A stretch of 64,000 nucleotides of DNA from positions 1,674,001-1,738,000 of the forward strand of contig NZ_CP033334.1 of the NCBI RefSeq assembly GCF_013170705.1, written 5' to 3'. Positions within the stretch are counted from its first letter, which is position 1, and each line of letters opens with the position of its first letter. Made by a program: the position numbers and the translations under genes. The notes beneath the pieces were generated by a model, which searched no databases, was not told the origin of the DNA, and was given only the letters and a program-made list of their open reading frames with translations. This DNA is from Mesorhizobium loti (GTDB lineage Bacteria > Pseudomonadota > Alphaproteobacteria > Rhizobiales > Rhizobiaceae). Below are positions 25,020-35,912 of the stretch, one piece after another.

Positions 25020-25857
25020 AGGACCCCGTAATGTAATCGGGCCAGGCCTGCTGCTCGTCGAAAACGGCGGCAAGATCCGGTGTGTCCGCCAGTATCCCGC
25101 TGAGAACCAGTGCCGTGGCGATGCCGGAACCGTTTCCGCCCGCAATGTCATGCTCGACGCTGTCGCCAACGCAGACCACACTGGCGCGATCGGGCTCGCC
25201 GGCCAGTGCCAGTGCCGCCTCGAAAATCGCCGGATAGGGCTTGCCGATGCGGATAACGCTGCCGCCGAGGTCTTCGTAGAGATCTGCGATCTCGCCCGCG
25301 CCGAAACGGGGTCCGACCGCTGTCAGCATGATCCGGTCGGGGTTGGTGCAGAAGCACGGCACCTGACGCGCCGCCGCCGGGGCAAGCAGCCGGCGATAGT
25401 GGTCGAGGTCATGGCGGTCGCCCTCGCTGGCCGAGATCAGCACCAGTTCGGCGTCTTCGCCAGCCTGTGTCAGCACAAAGGGCAGGCCGTCGACCGCGGT
25501 GCGGTCGTCGTCGCGGCTGATCAGCAGGCACTTTGTCCCCGGGCGCAGTCTTCCCGATGCCGCCATGTCATTGAAGGAGCGCCACGCCACCTCGCCGGAG
25601 GAGACAAAATGGTCCCAGCTTCCGGCGGCGAAGCCGAGCTTCAGCAGGCGATCTTCATTGGGCCTGGCGCGCTTGCCGGAGTTGGAAATCAGCACCACCG
25701 TCTTGCCTGCGCGCTTCAGCGCCGACACTGCCTCCACAGCGCCTGGATAGGGAGCCCGGCCGTCATGCAGCACGCCGAACTGGTCGAGCAGGAAGACCTG
25801 GTAGCGCTGAGCCAGCGGTCCGATACCGTCGAGTCGTTCGATTGTTTTCGCGCTCAT
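25006..25857 (-). CDS. HAD-IIA hydrolase (NagD/phosphoglycolate phosphatase-like)
   Basis: This 283-residue protein has the HAD nucleophile motif FLLDQFGVLHDGRAPYPGAVEAV, motif II VLISNSGKRA and the C-terminal GDSVEHDIAGGNGSGIATALV. The first aspartate motif is DQFG rather than DxDG, with Gln in place of the usual residue; this is a known variant of the TIGR01459-type subgroup. It overlaps the kinase stop by 4 bp, so they are translationally coupled. It may remove phosphate from a sugar-phosphate by-product. Confidence 0.83.
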   Translation of the reverse strand: MSAKTIERLDGIGPLAQRYQVFLLDQFGVLHDGRAPYPGAVEAVSALKRAGKTVVLISNSGKRARPNEDRLLKLGFAAGSWDHFVSSGEVAWRSFNDMAASGRLRPGTKCLLISRDDDRTAVDGLPFVLTQAGEDAELVLISASEGDRHDLDHYRRLLAPAAARQVPCFCTNPDRIMLTAVGPRFGAGEIADLYEDLGGSVIRIGKPYPAIFEAALALAGEPDRASVVCVGDSVEHDIAGGNGSGIATALVLSGILADTPDLAAVFDEQQAWPDYITGSFSLR

Positions 25858-27128
25858 GGGAGTCCTGCCTTGCTTGCGCCCCTCAGCGCCAGCCGCGCGG
25901 TGCCGGCGGCGGCCTCGTCGGAAAGTGCGGGCAGGAAGTCGACGCCGAGCTTGCGCCGCCGGATATCAGTCCAGGCCGGATTTGCGGCGCCGCCTCCCAC
26001 GCTCCGGACCGATGTCAGCGCCGGCGCGCCAAGTTCGGCCAATCTGCGATAGCCGAGTGCCTCGATCGCGGCCATGCCTTCCAACATCGCCTTGAGATAA
26101 TCGGTGTCGTCAGCCGGCCTTGGGGCAAGGCGTGGCCGCAGGGTCGGATCGGCGATCGGGAACCGCTCGCCTGGTGTACTGAGCGGGTAATAGTCGAGGC
26201 CGGTCTCGGTCGTGGGATCGATTGCCGCGCTAAGCTCGATGATCCGCGCCAGTGGAAAATGCTCCGCCAGCACCTTGCCGCCGGAATTCGACGCACCGCC
26301 GGCCAGCCAGGCGTCGCCGAGGCGATGGCTGTAGATGCCGAAGCGTGGCGCCGAGATCGGCCGGTCGGACAGGATCTTGATGGTCAACGAGGATCCCAGG
26401 GCCGTGACGCCGTCGCCGGCCGCCGTGGCGCCCGTCGCCAGGAACGAGGCGCAGCCATCCGTGGTGCCGGCGACCACGACAACATTGCGCGGAAGACCGA
26501 ACAGCTCCGCGGCAGCCGCGGTGAGCGAGCCGGTGACGTCGCCAGGCTCGACGACATCAGGCAGCAAGTCCATGCGCATGCCGGTGGCCGCGATCCAGTC
26601 CGGCCAACGGCGGGCCTCGACGTCATAGCCTGTCTTCAGGGCATTGTTCTCGTCGCTGACATCGAAGTGGCCGGAAAGATTTCCGGCAATCCAGTCGGCC
26701 TGGTGCAGCACGGCCGCGATATCGGGCAGATGCTGGAACCGCAACGCCTTGGCGAGGCCGGAGGTCGCGCCGTGGGCGGCGCTTGCGTCCGGCGCCTCGC
26801 GGGCGATCGCGGCCAGTATATCCCCTTCGGCGACCTTGTCGTTGTACATCAGCGGCTCCGCCAGCGGCCGCCCGGTAGCGTCGACCGGCAGCAGCGTGCC
26901 CGACGTGCCGTCAATGGCGATGGCGCGGACGGAGGCGCGGTCGATGCCCGAAAGCAGTTCCGTCAGAGCCGTCTGGACCGCTTGCCACCATGCCGAGGGG
27001 GCGCGGGGATCCTCGCCGAATCTGTCGAGCCGGACGGTGGACTGCCCGGCAATCGAAAAGTCCGGGCGCATCGCGACAGCGCGCGCGCCCGATGTGCCGA
27101 TGTCGATGCCGATGACAAGTGGCATCAT
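25854..27128 (-). CDS. FGGY-family carbohydrate kinase (D-ribulose/xylulose kinase-like)
   Basis: This 424-residue protein opens LVIGIDIGTSGARAVAM and has AIAIDGTSGTLLPVD, VVVAGTTDGCASFLATGATAAG with the catalytic aspartate, and GGASNSGGKVL near the C-terminus. It is shorter than enterobacterial FGGY kinases and resembles the compact plant/cyanobacterial sugar kinase subgroup. It is the middle gene of an aldolase-kinase-HAD set on the minus strand. The most likely job is phosphorylation of a ketose before aldol cleavage. Confidence 0.87.
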   Translation of the reverse strand: MMPLVIGIDIGTSGARAVAMRPDFSIAGQSTVRLDRFGEDPRAPSAWWQAVQTALTELLSGIDRASVRAIAIDGTSGTLLPVDATGRPLAEPLMYNDKVAEGDILAAIAREAPDASAAHGATSGLAKALRFQHLPDIAAVLHQADWIAGNLSGHFDVSDENNALKTGYDVEARRWPDWIAATGMRMDLLPDVVEPGDVTGSLTAAAAELFGLPRNVVVVAGTTDGCASFLATGATAAGDGVTALGSSLTIKILSDRPISAPRFGIYSHRLGDAWLAGGASNSGGKVLAEHFPLARIIELSAAIDPTTETGLDYYPLSTPGERFPIADPTLRPRLAPRPADDTDYLKAMLEGMAAIEALGYRRLAELGAPALTSVRSVGGGAANPAWTDIRRRKLGVDFLPALSDEAAAGTARLALRGASKAGLP

Positions 27129-27143
27129 GTCTTCCGTCCTTTG

Positions 27144-28184
27144 CTAGCCGGCGGCGTTCAGCTTCTGGCGATACTGCTCGGCGTCCCAATTGACCAGTTC
27201 GTCATTCTCGGCCGCGGTGAGATAGCTCAATCGGGCCGCGACATCGACGCGTGCCGTCACGTCGGCCAGGCAGCGCTGCATGGCGTCTGCGCCGGCGCTG
27301 GCGTCGCCGCGCATCAGCACACCGGCGTCGGGAAACAGGATCGCAACGGGTGCCGCGCCAAGCCGCGCGGTGACTCCCGCGGCATCTTCGCCGGGCCTCG
27401 CCACGACCGAGCCCTGGCCGAGGAAGATGACGTGGTCGGGATAGAGGCTGCCGGCCCCGGCCATGCGGCGGCTTTCCGGATCGAGCGCGACGGCATGGGC
27501 TTCGACATCCGCCGGCAATCGGTAGACGCCTTCGCCGGCAAGCGCCGTCAGGGCCGCGATGTCGGGCGCGATGGTCGCGCGCGCCGGGCGCGCCAGCAGC
27601 GACCGGACGCGGCCGAGCAGACGCTCCGCCTCGGCGACGGTTTCGGCGGCGACGACCAGCCCGTGATTGCCGAGGATCAGTACGTCGACGCCAGGCCGCA
27701 GCTTCTCGGCAATGCCGCGGGCAAGCGGCAGGCCCGGCCGGAAATACGGTACGTAGGCCCATTCGATGCCCCCCAGCCGCTTGGCGACCTGGGCTTCGCC
27801 ATCGGCCTGCACGGCAAGCGAAATCGTGTCGACGCAGTGGACATGCAAAACCACGCGTTGCGGCATCAAGGCGTGCACCGTGGTCTCGATCGATGGGCGC
27901 AGGCCGCGCGGATTAAGCGCCGCAATGGCGAAGCCCTGCGGCTTGTCGGCGGCCGGGTCGCGCTCCTCGACCGCCTTGAGCAGCGGCGCCATCGCCACCG
28001 GCACCATGATGTCGTCGGTGAGCGCATCCTTCAGCCAGGTGCCGGACGCCTTGATCCAAAGCGTGTCGCCGGCCTTGAGCGAGGTGTTGCCGCCCGCCGC
28101 CTGGGTCATATGCGCGTCCAGCCCAATGCCGGCTGAAAGTGCCCGCAGGGCCGCCAGTTCCTGCGCGTCAGCTTCGGTTGCCAT
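27144..28184 (-). CDS. Class II aldolase/adducin-family protein
   Basis: This 346-residue protein begins MATEADAQELAALRAL and has the AGGNTSLKAG and IKASGTWLKD blocks plus HVHCVDTIS and GNHGLVV, the zinc-binding His residues of the aldolase II fold. It matches the N-terminal aldolase part of RhaD-type bifunctional proteins rather than the short FucA. It is followed by the kinase gene 15 bp downstream. The DeoR gene is divergent, 181 bp upstream. It should cleave a phosphorylated keto-sugar to dihydroxyacetone phosphate and an aldehyde. Confidence 0.85.
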   Translation of the reverse strand: MATEADAQELAALRALSAGIGLDAHMTQAAGGNTSLKAGDTLWIKASGTWLKDALTDDIMVPVAMAPLLKAVEERDPAADKPQGFAIAALNPRGLRPSIETTVHALMPQRVVLHVHCVDTISLAVQADGEAQVAKRLGGIEWAYVPYFRPGLPLARGIAEKLRPGVDVLILGNHGLVVAAETVAEAERLLGRVRSLLARPARATIAPDIAALTALAGEGVYRLPADVEAHAVALDPESRRMAGAGSLYPDHVIFLGQGSVVARPGEDAAGVTARLGAAPVAILFPDAGVLMRGDASAGADAMQRCLADVTARVDVAARLSYLTAAENDELVNWDAEQYRQKLNAAG

Positions 28185-28365
28185 GGCGCCTTTCCTTCCA
28201 CGCTGCACGAAATCCGGCCGCTCGGGCCGCTGTCGGCGCTGATATCGCAGATGCGAGCGACTTGCGTCAACAGTGATCTACTATCATCAAAACTGGCTTG
28301 CAATCTCACTAATGTTGAGTAAGTTGCGCCAATTGCCGTGAGAAAATGGCATTGGGAGGAAGAAG

Positions 28366-29148
28366 TTGAGCGACTCCGGCCGCCAGCGTCAGATCGTCGA
28401 ACTGCTGCGGGATCGCCCGTTTGCCTCGGTGCGCGAGCTGCAGGAGCGGCTTGGCGTTTCGGCTGCAACGGTCAGGCGCGACATCGACCGGATCGACGAG
28501 GCCGGTGAGGCGCGCAAGGTCTATGGCGGCATCTCGGCGCTCGACGGCGCCTCGCAGGCGGGCATTGCCTATGCCCGGCCCTATGACGAAAACCGCGACC
28601 TCGCCGTCGAGGCCAAGCGGCAGATCGCGGCCGTAGCGGCGACCATGGTGCGCGACGGCGACGCCGTGATCGTCCATGGCGGTTCGACCTGCTTCCACCT
28701 CGGAGTCAAGCTCGCCGACCGCAACATCCGCCTCTACACCAATTCGATGCCGCTGGCCGCCTATCTCAGCGACCATGGCCATTGCAGCCTCACTGTTGCG
28801 GGTGGTGAGCTGCATCGCGAGCCCGGCATCATCCATTCCCTGACCCAGGCAGCGCCCTTCTACGCATCGAAATTCTTTCTCGGCGCGCAAGGTCTCAACC
28901 AGGAAGGGGTGCTGGAATCGCACCCCCTGCTGGTGCGCTCCATCGCCGACCTCAGCCTCTGTTCCGATCAGATCGTGGTGCTGGCCGACAGTCGCAAGCT
29001 GTCGATCCACGCGCGCAATGTCGCGCTGCCGCTGTCGCGCATCGGTACGCTGGTCACCGATGACGGGCTGTCCGATGCCGACGCGCGCATGCTGGAAGAT
29101 GCCGGCGTCATGGTGCGGATTGCGTCCACTTCGGGGGCGATCCCATGA
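28366..29148 (+). CDS. DeoR-family transcriptional regulator
   Basis: This 260-residue repressor has the DeoR helix-turn-helix (RPFASVRELQERLGVSAATVRRDIDRIDEAG) and the C-terminal sugar-sensing domain (IVHGGSTCFHLGVKL, CSDQIVVLADSRKL). The start is TTG with GGGAGGAAG upstream. Its 3' end overlaps the next kinase gene (ATGA). It is the first gene of the DeoR-kinase-ABC operon and divergent from the aldolase operon, so it may control both. Effectors of the family are phosphorylated sugars. Confidence 0.88.
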   Translation: MSDSGRQRQIVELLRDRPFASVRELQERLGVSAATVRRDIDRIDEAGEARKVYGGISALDGASQAGIAYARPYDENRDLAVEAKRQIAAVAATMVRDGDAVIVHGGSTCFHLGVKLADRNIRLYTNSMPLAAYLSDHGHCSLTVAGGELHREPGIIHSLTQAAPFYASKFFLGAQGLNQEGVLESHPLLVRSIADLSLCSDQIVVLADSRKLSIHARNVALPLSRIGTLVTDDGLSDADARMLEDAGVMVRIASTSGAIP

Positions 29149-30520
29149 GGCTGGCGGTGCTCGATTTCGGCAAGACCAATTCGAAGCTGTTCGTCTTCAG
29201 CCAGGACGGGCGCATTCTCGACGAGCGCCGAACCCAGCCGAAATGGGCGCGCAAGGACGGGTTCAGCGTGCTCGACGAGGCCGAGCTCCATGACTGGGCA
29301 CTCGGTGCCGTCACGGACGCCGTCGAAAACCATGGCGTGGAAGGGGTGATGGTGTCGGGCCATGGCTGCACCTTTGCTCTCGTCGATGACGCGGCGCTGA
29401 CGCATCCGATCCTCGACTACGAGCAGGAGCCGCCGGCCGAAATCGCCGCGCGGATCGATCGCAGCATTCCGGATTTTGCCGAGACGTTCTCGCCTCGCCT
29501 GCCGCTCGGCTTCAACTATGGCCGTCACATGCTGTGGCTGCAGGAGGTCGATCCCGATGCGTTCGCGGCGGCGAAATCGATCCTCGGCTATCCGCAATAT
29601 TGGAGCTGGCGCCTGGGCGGCCGGGCAGCATGCGAAGTGTCCTATCTCGGTTGCCATTCGCATTTGTGGGCGCCGCGCAAACGCGATTTCTCCTCACTGG
29701 TCGATGCCCAGGGATGGCGCGGGCGGATGCCGGCCTTCGAGCGCGCCGGCACGGTCATCGGCGAACGGCGCCTCGCAGGCGCGGCGCGGCCGATCGCCAT
29801 CCACAATGGCGTCCACGACTCGAATGCGGCGCTGCATGCCTATCGCCGGCAGGACCTTGGCCCGCTGACCGTCGTGTCGACCGGCACCTGGGTCATCGTG
29901 CTCAATCCCGACTGTCCGCTGGAAGTGCTCGACCGTGAGCGCGACATGCTGGTCAATGTCGATGTCGACGGCGGTCCGGTGCCGACCATCCGCTTCATGG
30001 GCGGGCGCGAATTCGCCGTCATCAGCGACGGCTGGCAAGGCGCGATTCCGCATGGCTCGATCCAGCAAGCGATCGACGCCGGCATCATGGCGCTGCCGAG
30101 CTTCGCGCCGGGCGGGCCGATGCCGGACAGTGCCGGCCGGCTGGTCGGGCGCACGCCCGATGCCGGAGAACGCGCCGCGGCGGCTCTGCTCTATGTGGCG
30201 CTGATGGTCGATCTCTGCCTTGACCTCATCCATTCGCAAAACACCGTCATTGTCGATGGCGGGCTGAACGCCGGCGGCCTGCTTGCGGGGCTCATTGCGC
30301 AATTGCGCCCCGGCCAGGCCTTCCTGCAGGGCGCCTCGCTGGAAGGCAGTGCCACGGGGGCCGCGGCGCTCGCCTTCGAGAGCGTTGGGCGCGAATTCGC
30401 CGCCGAGGCGCCAGAGGCGGTGTATGCGGCGGGCTTCGGCGGCCTCGCCGGCTATCGCGACGCCTGGCGCGATCGCATTGCCGCGCGGGGCGCCGCCGTC
30501 AAGGCTGCGGGCGGTGTACG

Positions 30521-30524
<4 letters not shown>
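29145..30524 (+). CDS. FGGY-family carbohydrate kinase (rhamnulokinase-like)
   Basis: This 459-residue kinase begins [19 protein letters not shown] and has [25 protein letters not shown] with the catalytic Asp, and [10 protein letters not shown] and [11 protein letters not shown] further on. The overlap with the DeoR gene and the ABC ATPase (ATGA) puts it firmly in the importer operon. Its substrate is probably the imported ketose or its epimerised form. It differs clearly from the shorter FGGY protein on the other strand, so two different phosphorylations may occur in this cluster. Confidence 0.88.
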
Positions 30525-32061
<1,537 letters not shown>

Positions 32062-32065
<4 letters not shown>

Positions 32066-33054
32066 CCGACAGAACGACGACGAGCGTGGATCAGGCCGCG
32101 GTCAGAAGCCGCCGGCTGCGCACCGCCTTTGCCGCACTTGGCATGCTGCCGGTGCTGGTGCTGCTGGCGGCCGGCTTCCAGTTCATCAATCCGCGCTTCC
32201 TTACCCAAACCAACCTGCTCATCGTCACACAGCAATCGTCGATCAACATCGTGCTGGCGGCCGGAATGACCTTCGTCATCCTCACCGGCGGCATCGACCT
32301 GTCGGTCGGCTCCATCCTCGCCGCCGCGGCGATGGTGGCGGTGCTGGTGTCATTGGTGCCTGACTGGGGTCTCCTCGGCGTGCCGGCGGCCATCCTGGCC
32401 GGCCTCGGCTTTGGCCTCGTCAACGGGCTGCTCGTCGCCTATGTCAGGCTGCCACCCTTCATCGTCACGCTGGGTTCGCTGACGGCCGTGCGCGGCATCG
32501 CCCGCCTGCTCGGGCAGGACACGACCGTGTTCAACTCCGACCTGCCGTTCGAATTCATCGGCAACGGCTCGCTGTTCGGCATTCCGTGGCTGGTCATCAT
32601 CGCACTGTCGGTCGTCGTGCTGTCCTGGCTGGTGCTCAAGCGAACGGTGCTTGGCACATGGATTTATGCCGTCGGCGGCAATGCCGAGGCGGCGCGGCTG
32701 ACCGGCATCAAGGTGCCGCTGGTGCTGCTCTTCGTCTATGGCGTTTCCGGCCTGCTCGCCGGGCTCGGCGGCGCGATGTCGGCGGCAAGGCTCTACGCCG
32801 CCAACGGCCTGCAGCTCGGCCAGTCCTACGAACTCGACGCCATCGCCGCGGTCATCCTGGGCGGCACCAGCTTCGTTGGCGGCGTCGGCTCGATCTGGGG
32901 CACGCTGATCGGCGGCCTGATCATCGCGGTGCTCTCAAACGGGCTCATCTTGGCCGGCGTCTCGGACATCTGGCAGTACATCATCAAGGGATTGGTCATC
33001 ATCGTGGCGGTCGCCCTCGACCGCTACCGGCTCCAGGCAGGGGCGAGAACGTGA
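32062..33054 (+). CDS. Sugar ABC transporter permease (RbsC type)
   Basis: This 330-residue protein has eight to ten membrane helices and the RbsC/XylH motifs [30 protein letters not shown] and [19 protein letters not shown]. It forms a homodimeric channel for the sugar bound by the next gene's product. The start overlaps the ATPase stop. It ends 80 bp before the binding-protein gene. Confidence 0.92.
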
Positions 33055-33134
33055 GTGACCTGGTCGCCGGCTTCAAAGGCAGGCTTGTGTAACGCACCGT
33101 GAGAGGCGCGGGGCAATCGGAGGAAGTAAGCGTA

Positions 33135-34073
33135 ATGAAAACCATCGCCAAACTGCTCTGCGGCGCCGCATTCGCGGCCGCCGCCATCGCGCCGGCATCG
33201 GCCAAGGACCTCAACAAGGTCGGCATCTCGGTCGGCCTGCTCGGCAACCCCTTCTTCGTCGCCACCATCAAGGGCATCGAGGACGCGGCCAAGAAGATCA
33301 ACCCGAAGGTCGAGGTGACGTCGGTGTCGGCCGACTACGACCTCAACAAGCAGGTCTCGCAGGTGGATTCCTTCATCGCCGCCGGCGTCGACGTGATCAT
33401 GCTCAACGCTGTCGACGCCAAGGCGATCGCACCGGCGGTGAAGAAGGCACAGGCCGCCGGCATCATCGTTGCCGCCTTCGACGTTTCGGCGCCGGGGGCC
33501 GACGTCACCGTGATGACCAACAACGTCAAGGCCGGCGAGGAAGCCTGCCAGTACCTGGTCGACCACACCGGCGGCAAGGGTGACTACGTCATCCTCAACG
33601 GCCCGGCGTCGTCGTCGATCCTGGAACGGGTCAAGGGCTGCAAGAACGTGCTTTCTCAGCATCCCGACATCAAGATCCTCTCGGACGACCAGAACGCCGA
33701 AGGTTCGCGCGATGGCGGCCTGAAGGTATTCCAGTCGCTGCTCACCCGTTTCGACAAGATCGACGCGGTGTTCGCCATCAACGATCCGACCGCGATCGGC
33801 GCGCAGCTCGCCGCCAAGCAGCTCAACCGCTCCGAGTTCATCATCACCGCGGTCGACGGCGCGCCCGATATCGAGAAGGAACTCTCTTCCGGCACCTCGA
33901 TGATCAAGGCCTCGGCCTCGCAGGACCCCTATGTGATGGCCGGCCAGTCGCTGACGATGGCGGCGGAGTTGCTCGCCGGCAAGAAGCCGGCGGAGGCAAC
34001 CGTGCTGCTCGATCCCAAGCTGATCACCGCCGAGAACCTGAAGGACTACAAGGGCTGGACCGCGGCCCGCTGA
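33135..34073 (+). CDS. Sugar ABC transporter substrate-binding protein (RbsB type)
   Basis: This 312-residue periplasmic protein has a signal peptide (MKTIAKLLCGAAFAAAAIAPASA) and a type I PBP fold (VGISVGLLGNPFFVATIKGIEDAAK; VDVIMLNAVDAKAIAPAVKKAQAAG; VDGAPDIEKEL). A GGAGGAAG ribosome site precedes it. It is followed by a strong stem-loop at 34088-34113 that probably lets binding protein be made in excess. The ligand is a ribose-like or related sugar; the DTE-like epimerase next door suggests a ketose or polyol-derived sugar. Confidence 0.9.
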   Translation: MKTIAKLLCGAAFAAAAIAPASAKDLNKVGISVGLLGNPFFVATIKGIEDAAKKINPKVEVTSVSADYDLNKQVSQVDSFIAAGVDVIMLNAVDAKAIAPAVKKAQAAGIIVAAFDVSAPGADVTVMTNNVKAGEEACQYLVDHTGGKGDYVILNGPASSSILERVKGCKNVLSQHPDIKILSDDQNAEGSRDGGLKVFQSLLTRFDKIDAVFAINDPTAIGAQLAAKQLNRSEFIITAVDGAPDIEKELSSGTSMIKASASQDPYVMAGQSLTMAAELLAGKKPAEATVLLDPKLITAENLKDYKGWTAAR

Positions 34074-34087
34074 TCAGTCCGACACAA

Positions 34088-34113
34088 GCGCGGCCGGATT
34101 GATCCGGCCGCGC
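34088..34113 (+). terminator. Stem-loop after the sugar-binding protein
   Basis: GCGCGGCCGGAT (34088-34099) and ATCCGGCCGCGC (34102-34113) form a perfect 12-bp stem, followed by CTTCC rather than a clean T-run. A partial terminator or mRNA-stabilising element is likely, before the epimerase gene. Confidence 0.6.
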
Positions 34114-34144
34114 CTTCCTCATCGCCGCTAACCCGGAGACGATC

Positions 34145-35038
34145 ATGTCGCGCATCGGAATCCATTCTTTCGTCTGGTCGGCAAGCTCGGCGCAGAGCGA
34201 GCTCGAACGCACGCTGGCCAACACCAGGGAGGCTGGCTTCGACCTGATCGAATTCTCCTATCTCGATCCCGCCGACGTCGACATTGGCGGGCTTGCCAAA
34301 CGTATCGCCGATCTCGGCCTCGGCGTGGCGATCAGCATAGGATTGCCTGGCGACGGCGACATATCGAGCGCCGACAAGGCGGCAGCCGCGCGAGGCGTCG
34401 ATATCCTCAACGACACCATCGCGCTGACGCGCGACCTTGGTGGCCGCAAGGTCGCCGGGATCCTCTCGACCAGCCACGGCCTGCAGGTCGAAGCGCCGAC
34501 GCGCGACCAATGGAACCGCAGCGCCGGAACACTGGCCAAGGTCGCCGAGACGGCGAAGGCGGCCGGCGTCACGCTCAATCTCGAGATCGTCAATCGCTTC
34601 GAAAGCAATCTGCTCAACACCGCCGCGCAAGGGTTGGCCTTCATCGAGGATACCGGGTCGGACAACATCTTCCTGCATCTCGACACGTTCCACATGAACA
34701 TCGAGGAGGCCGATGTCGGGCTGGCCATCCGCCATGCCGCAGCCAAGATCGGGTATGTCCATATCGGCGAAAGCCATCGCGGTTTCCTGGGCACCGGCAA
34801 CATCGACTTCGCAGGGATTTTCGATGCGCTGACCGCAATCGGCTACGCCGACGATCTCAGCTTCGAATCCTTCTCCTCGGAGATCGTCGATGAGAACCTG
34901 TCGAAGAAAACCGCGATCTGGCGCAATCTGTGGACCGACAACATGGCGCTCGCCAAGCACGCGCGCGCCTTCATCGGTCTCGGGCTGGAAACGGCGCACC
35001 GCAAGGCCGAACTCGTCTCGGCCCGGCACAAGCCGTAG
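34145..35038 (+). CDS. Sugar 3-epimerase-like TIM-barrel protein (tagatose/psicose epimerase family)
   Basis: This 297-residue protein belongs to the AP-endonuclease-2-like TIM barrel family. Four metal/catalytic positions of D-tagatose/D-psicose 3-epimerases are visible: Glu in NLEIVNRFE, Asp in LDTFHMNIEE, His in GESHRG and Glu in FESFSSE. It probably interconverts ketoses at C-3 before phosphorylation by the FGGY kinase. It follows the binding-protein gene by 71 bp and is the last enzyme gene before the cupin. A hydroxypyruvate-isomerase-like role is less likely. Confidence 0.85.
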   Translation: MSRIGIHSFVWSASSAQSELERTLANTREAGFDLIEFSYLDPADVDIGGLAKRIADLGLGVAISIGLPGDGDISSADKAAAARGVDILNDTIALTRDLGGRKVAGILSTSHGLQVEAPTRDQWNRSAGTLAKVAETAKAAGVTLNLEIVNRFESNLLNTAAQGLAFIEDTGSDNIFLHLDTFHMNIEEADVGLAIRHAAAKIGYVHIGESHRGFLGTGNIDFAGIFDALTAIGYADDLSFESFSSEIVDENLSKKTAIWRNLWTDNMALAKHARAFIGLGLETAHRKAELVSARHKP

Positions 35039-35176
35039 CGCGGTAGCGGGCAACAGGGCGTTCCAAGCTGGGTTACCGATGCGGAAACGCCGCTGGTTCT
35101 CCTGGTATTTGCATTGCTCCCGTCATGCGCATCGGCTATCCGACCTCTCGGACAGATGAAGCAAAAGGAGCCAGGC

Positions 35177-35530
35177 ATGACGAACAAGACGATCCTGAAA
35201 TTCGGCCCCGTCGAACACGCGGAAGCCGGCGACCTGCCTGGCTGGATCGCGGTCGAGGGCCAGCCGACCATGCAGACCGCCGTCCAGCACACGACAGCGG
35301 ACGGCAAGGTGATATCGGGAACCTGGCGGGCGTCACCCGGCACCTATCACGCGACCTACACCGATTACGAGTTCGTGCACATGATCGCCGGTCGCATCAT
35401 CATCACGCCGGATGGCGGCACGCCTGTCGAAGTGGGCCCCGGCGATGCTTTCGTCGTGGAAGCCGATTTCAAGGGAACCTGGAAGATCATCGAGCCGGTG
35501 ACCAAGCATTTCGTGGTCAGGGTTGGCTGA
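35177..35530 (+). CDS. Cupin-domain protein (DUF861-like)
   Basis: This is a 117-residue single cupin with the conserved blocks TYHATYTDYEFVHMIAGRIIITPDGGTPVEVGPGDAFVVEADFKGTW split by the beta-barrel. An AGGAG site lies upstream of the ATG. It may bind a sugar or nitrogen compound; in other genomes such cupins accompany ureidoglycine or sugar enzymes, so no function is assigned. It is 138 bp after the epimerase and ends in a clear terminator. Confidence 0.75.
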   Translation: MTNKTILKFGPVEHAEAGDLPGWIAVEGQPTMQTAVQHTTADGKVISGTWRASPGTYHATYTDYEFVHMIAGRIIITPDGGTPVEVGPGDAFVVEADFKGTWKIIEPVTKHFVVRVG

Positions 35531-35560
35531 ACCAGCCTGATCGAAGTCGCAGCATGAGAG

Positions 35561-35590
35561 GCCCGCCATGGCGAACCATGGCGGGCTTTT
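35561..35590 (+). terminator. Rho-independent terminator after the cupin gene
   Basis: GCCCGCCATGG (35561-35571), loop CGAA, and CCATGGCGGGC (35576-35586) form a perfect 11-bp stem followed by TTTT. It closes the DeoR-kinase-ABC-epimerase-cupin transcript. Confidence 0.85.
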
Positions 35591-35912
35591 CCTTGCCGGC
35601 TTGACGGGTTGCCTCGCTTGGACATGCGGACGCTTGTGCCTCTCATGACGCGCCTCGTCATCGTACGGTCCGTACAGAAGAGGACGATGCCTACTTCGAC
35701 TACGTCACAGGCAGGCCGAGCGTTGGAGAATGCTTGTTTGCCAGCTCGTAAGTTGTCCCAGGAAACCGACATCGGCACCGGACTGCCGTTGCCGGAGCAT
35801 GCTCGAGACCTATATCCGCTAGCGCATTTGTGATCGAACGGGACCCCAAACTGCCTGTCGCGGTGGAGGCAATCCGTTACGGTCGCGCCGCCCGCAGCGA
35901 GAGGATACCCAT
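35591..35912. other. Gene-poor stretch with a 13-bp palindrome
   Basis: I see no convincing gene here. It contains the perfect palindrome GTACGG-T-CCGTAC (35663-35675), which looks like a TetR-type operator, but no TetR gene lies nearby. The rest may be decayed sequence. Confidence 0.5.

Noticed and set aside
25842..28136. Long open frame on the plus strand opposite the kinase and aldolase genes
   Set aside because: It is a shadow of minus-strand genes with clear family motifs.
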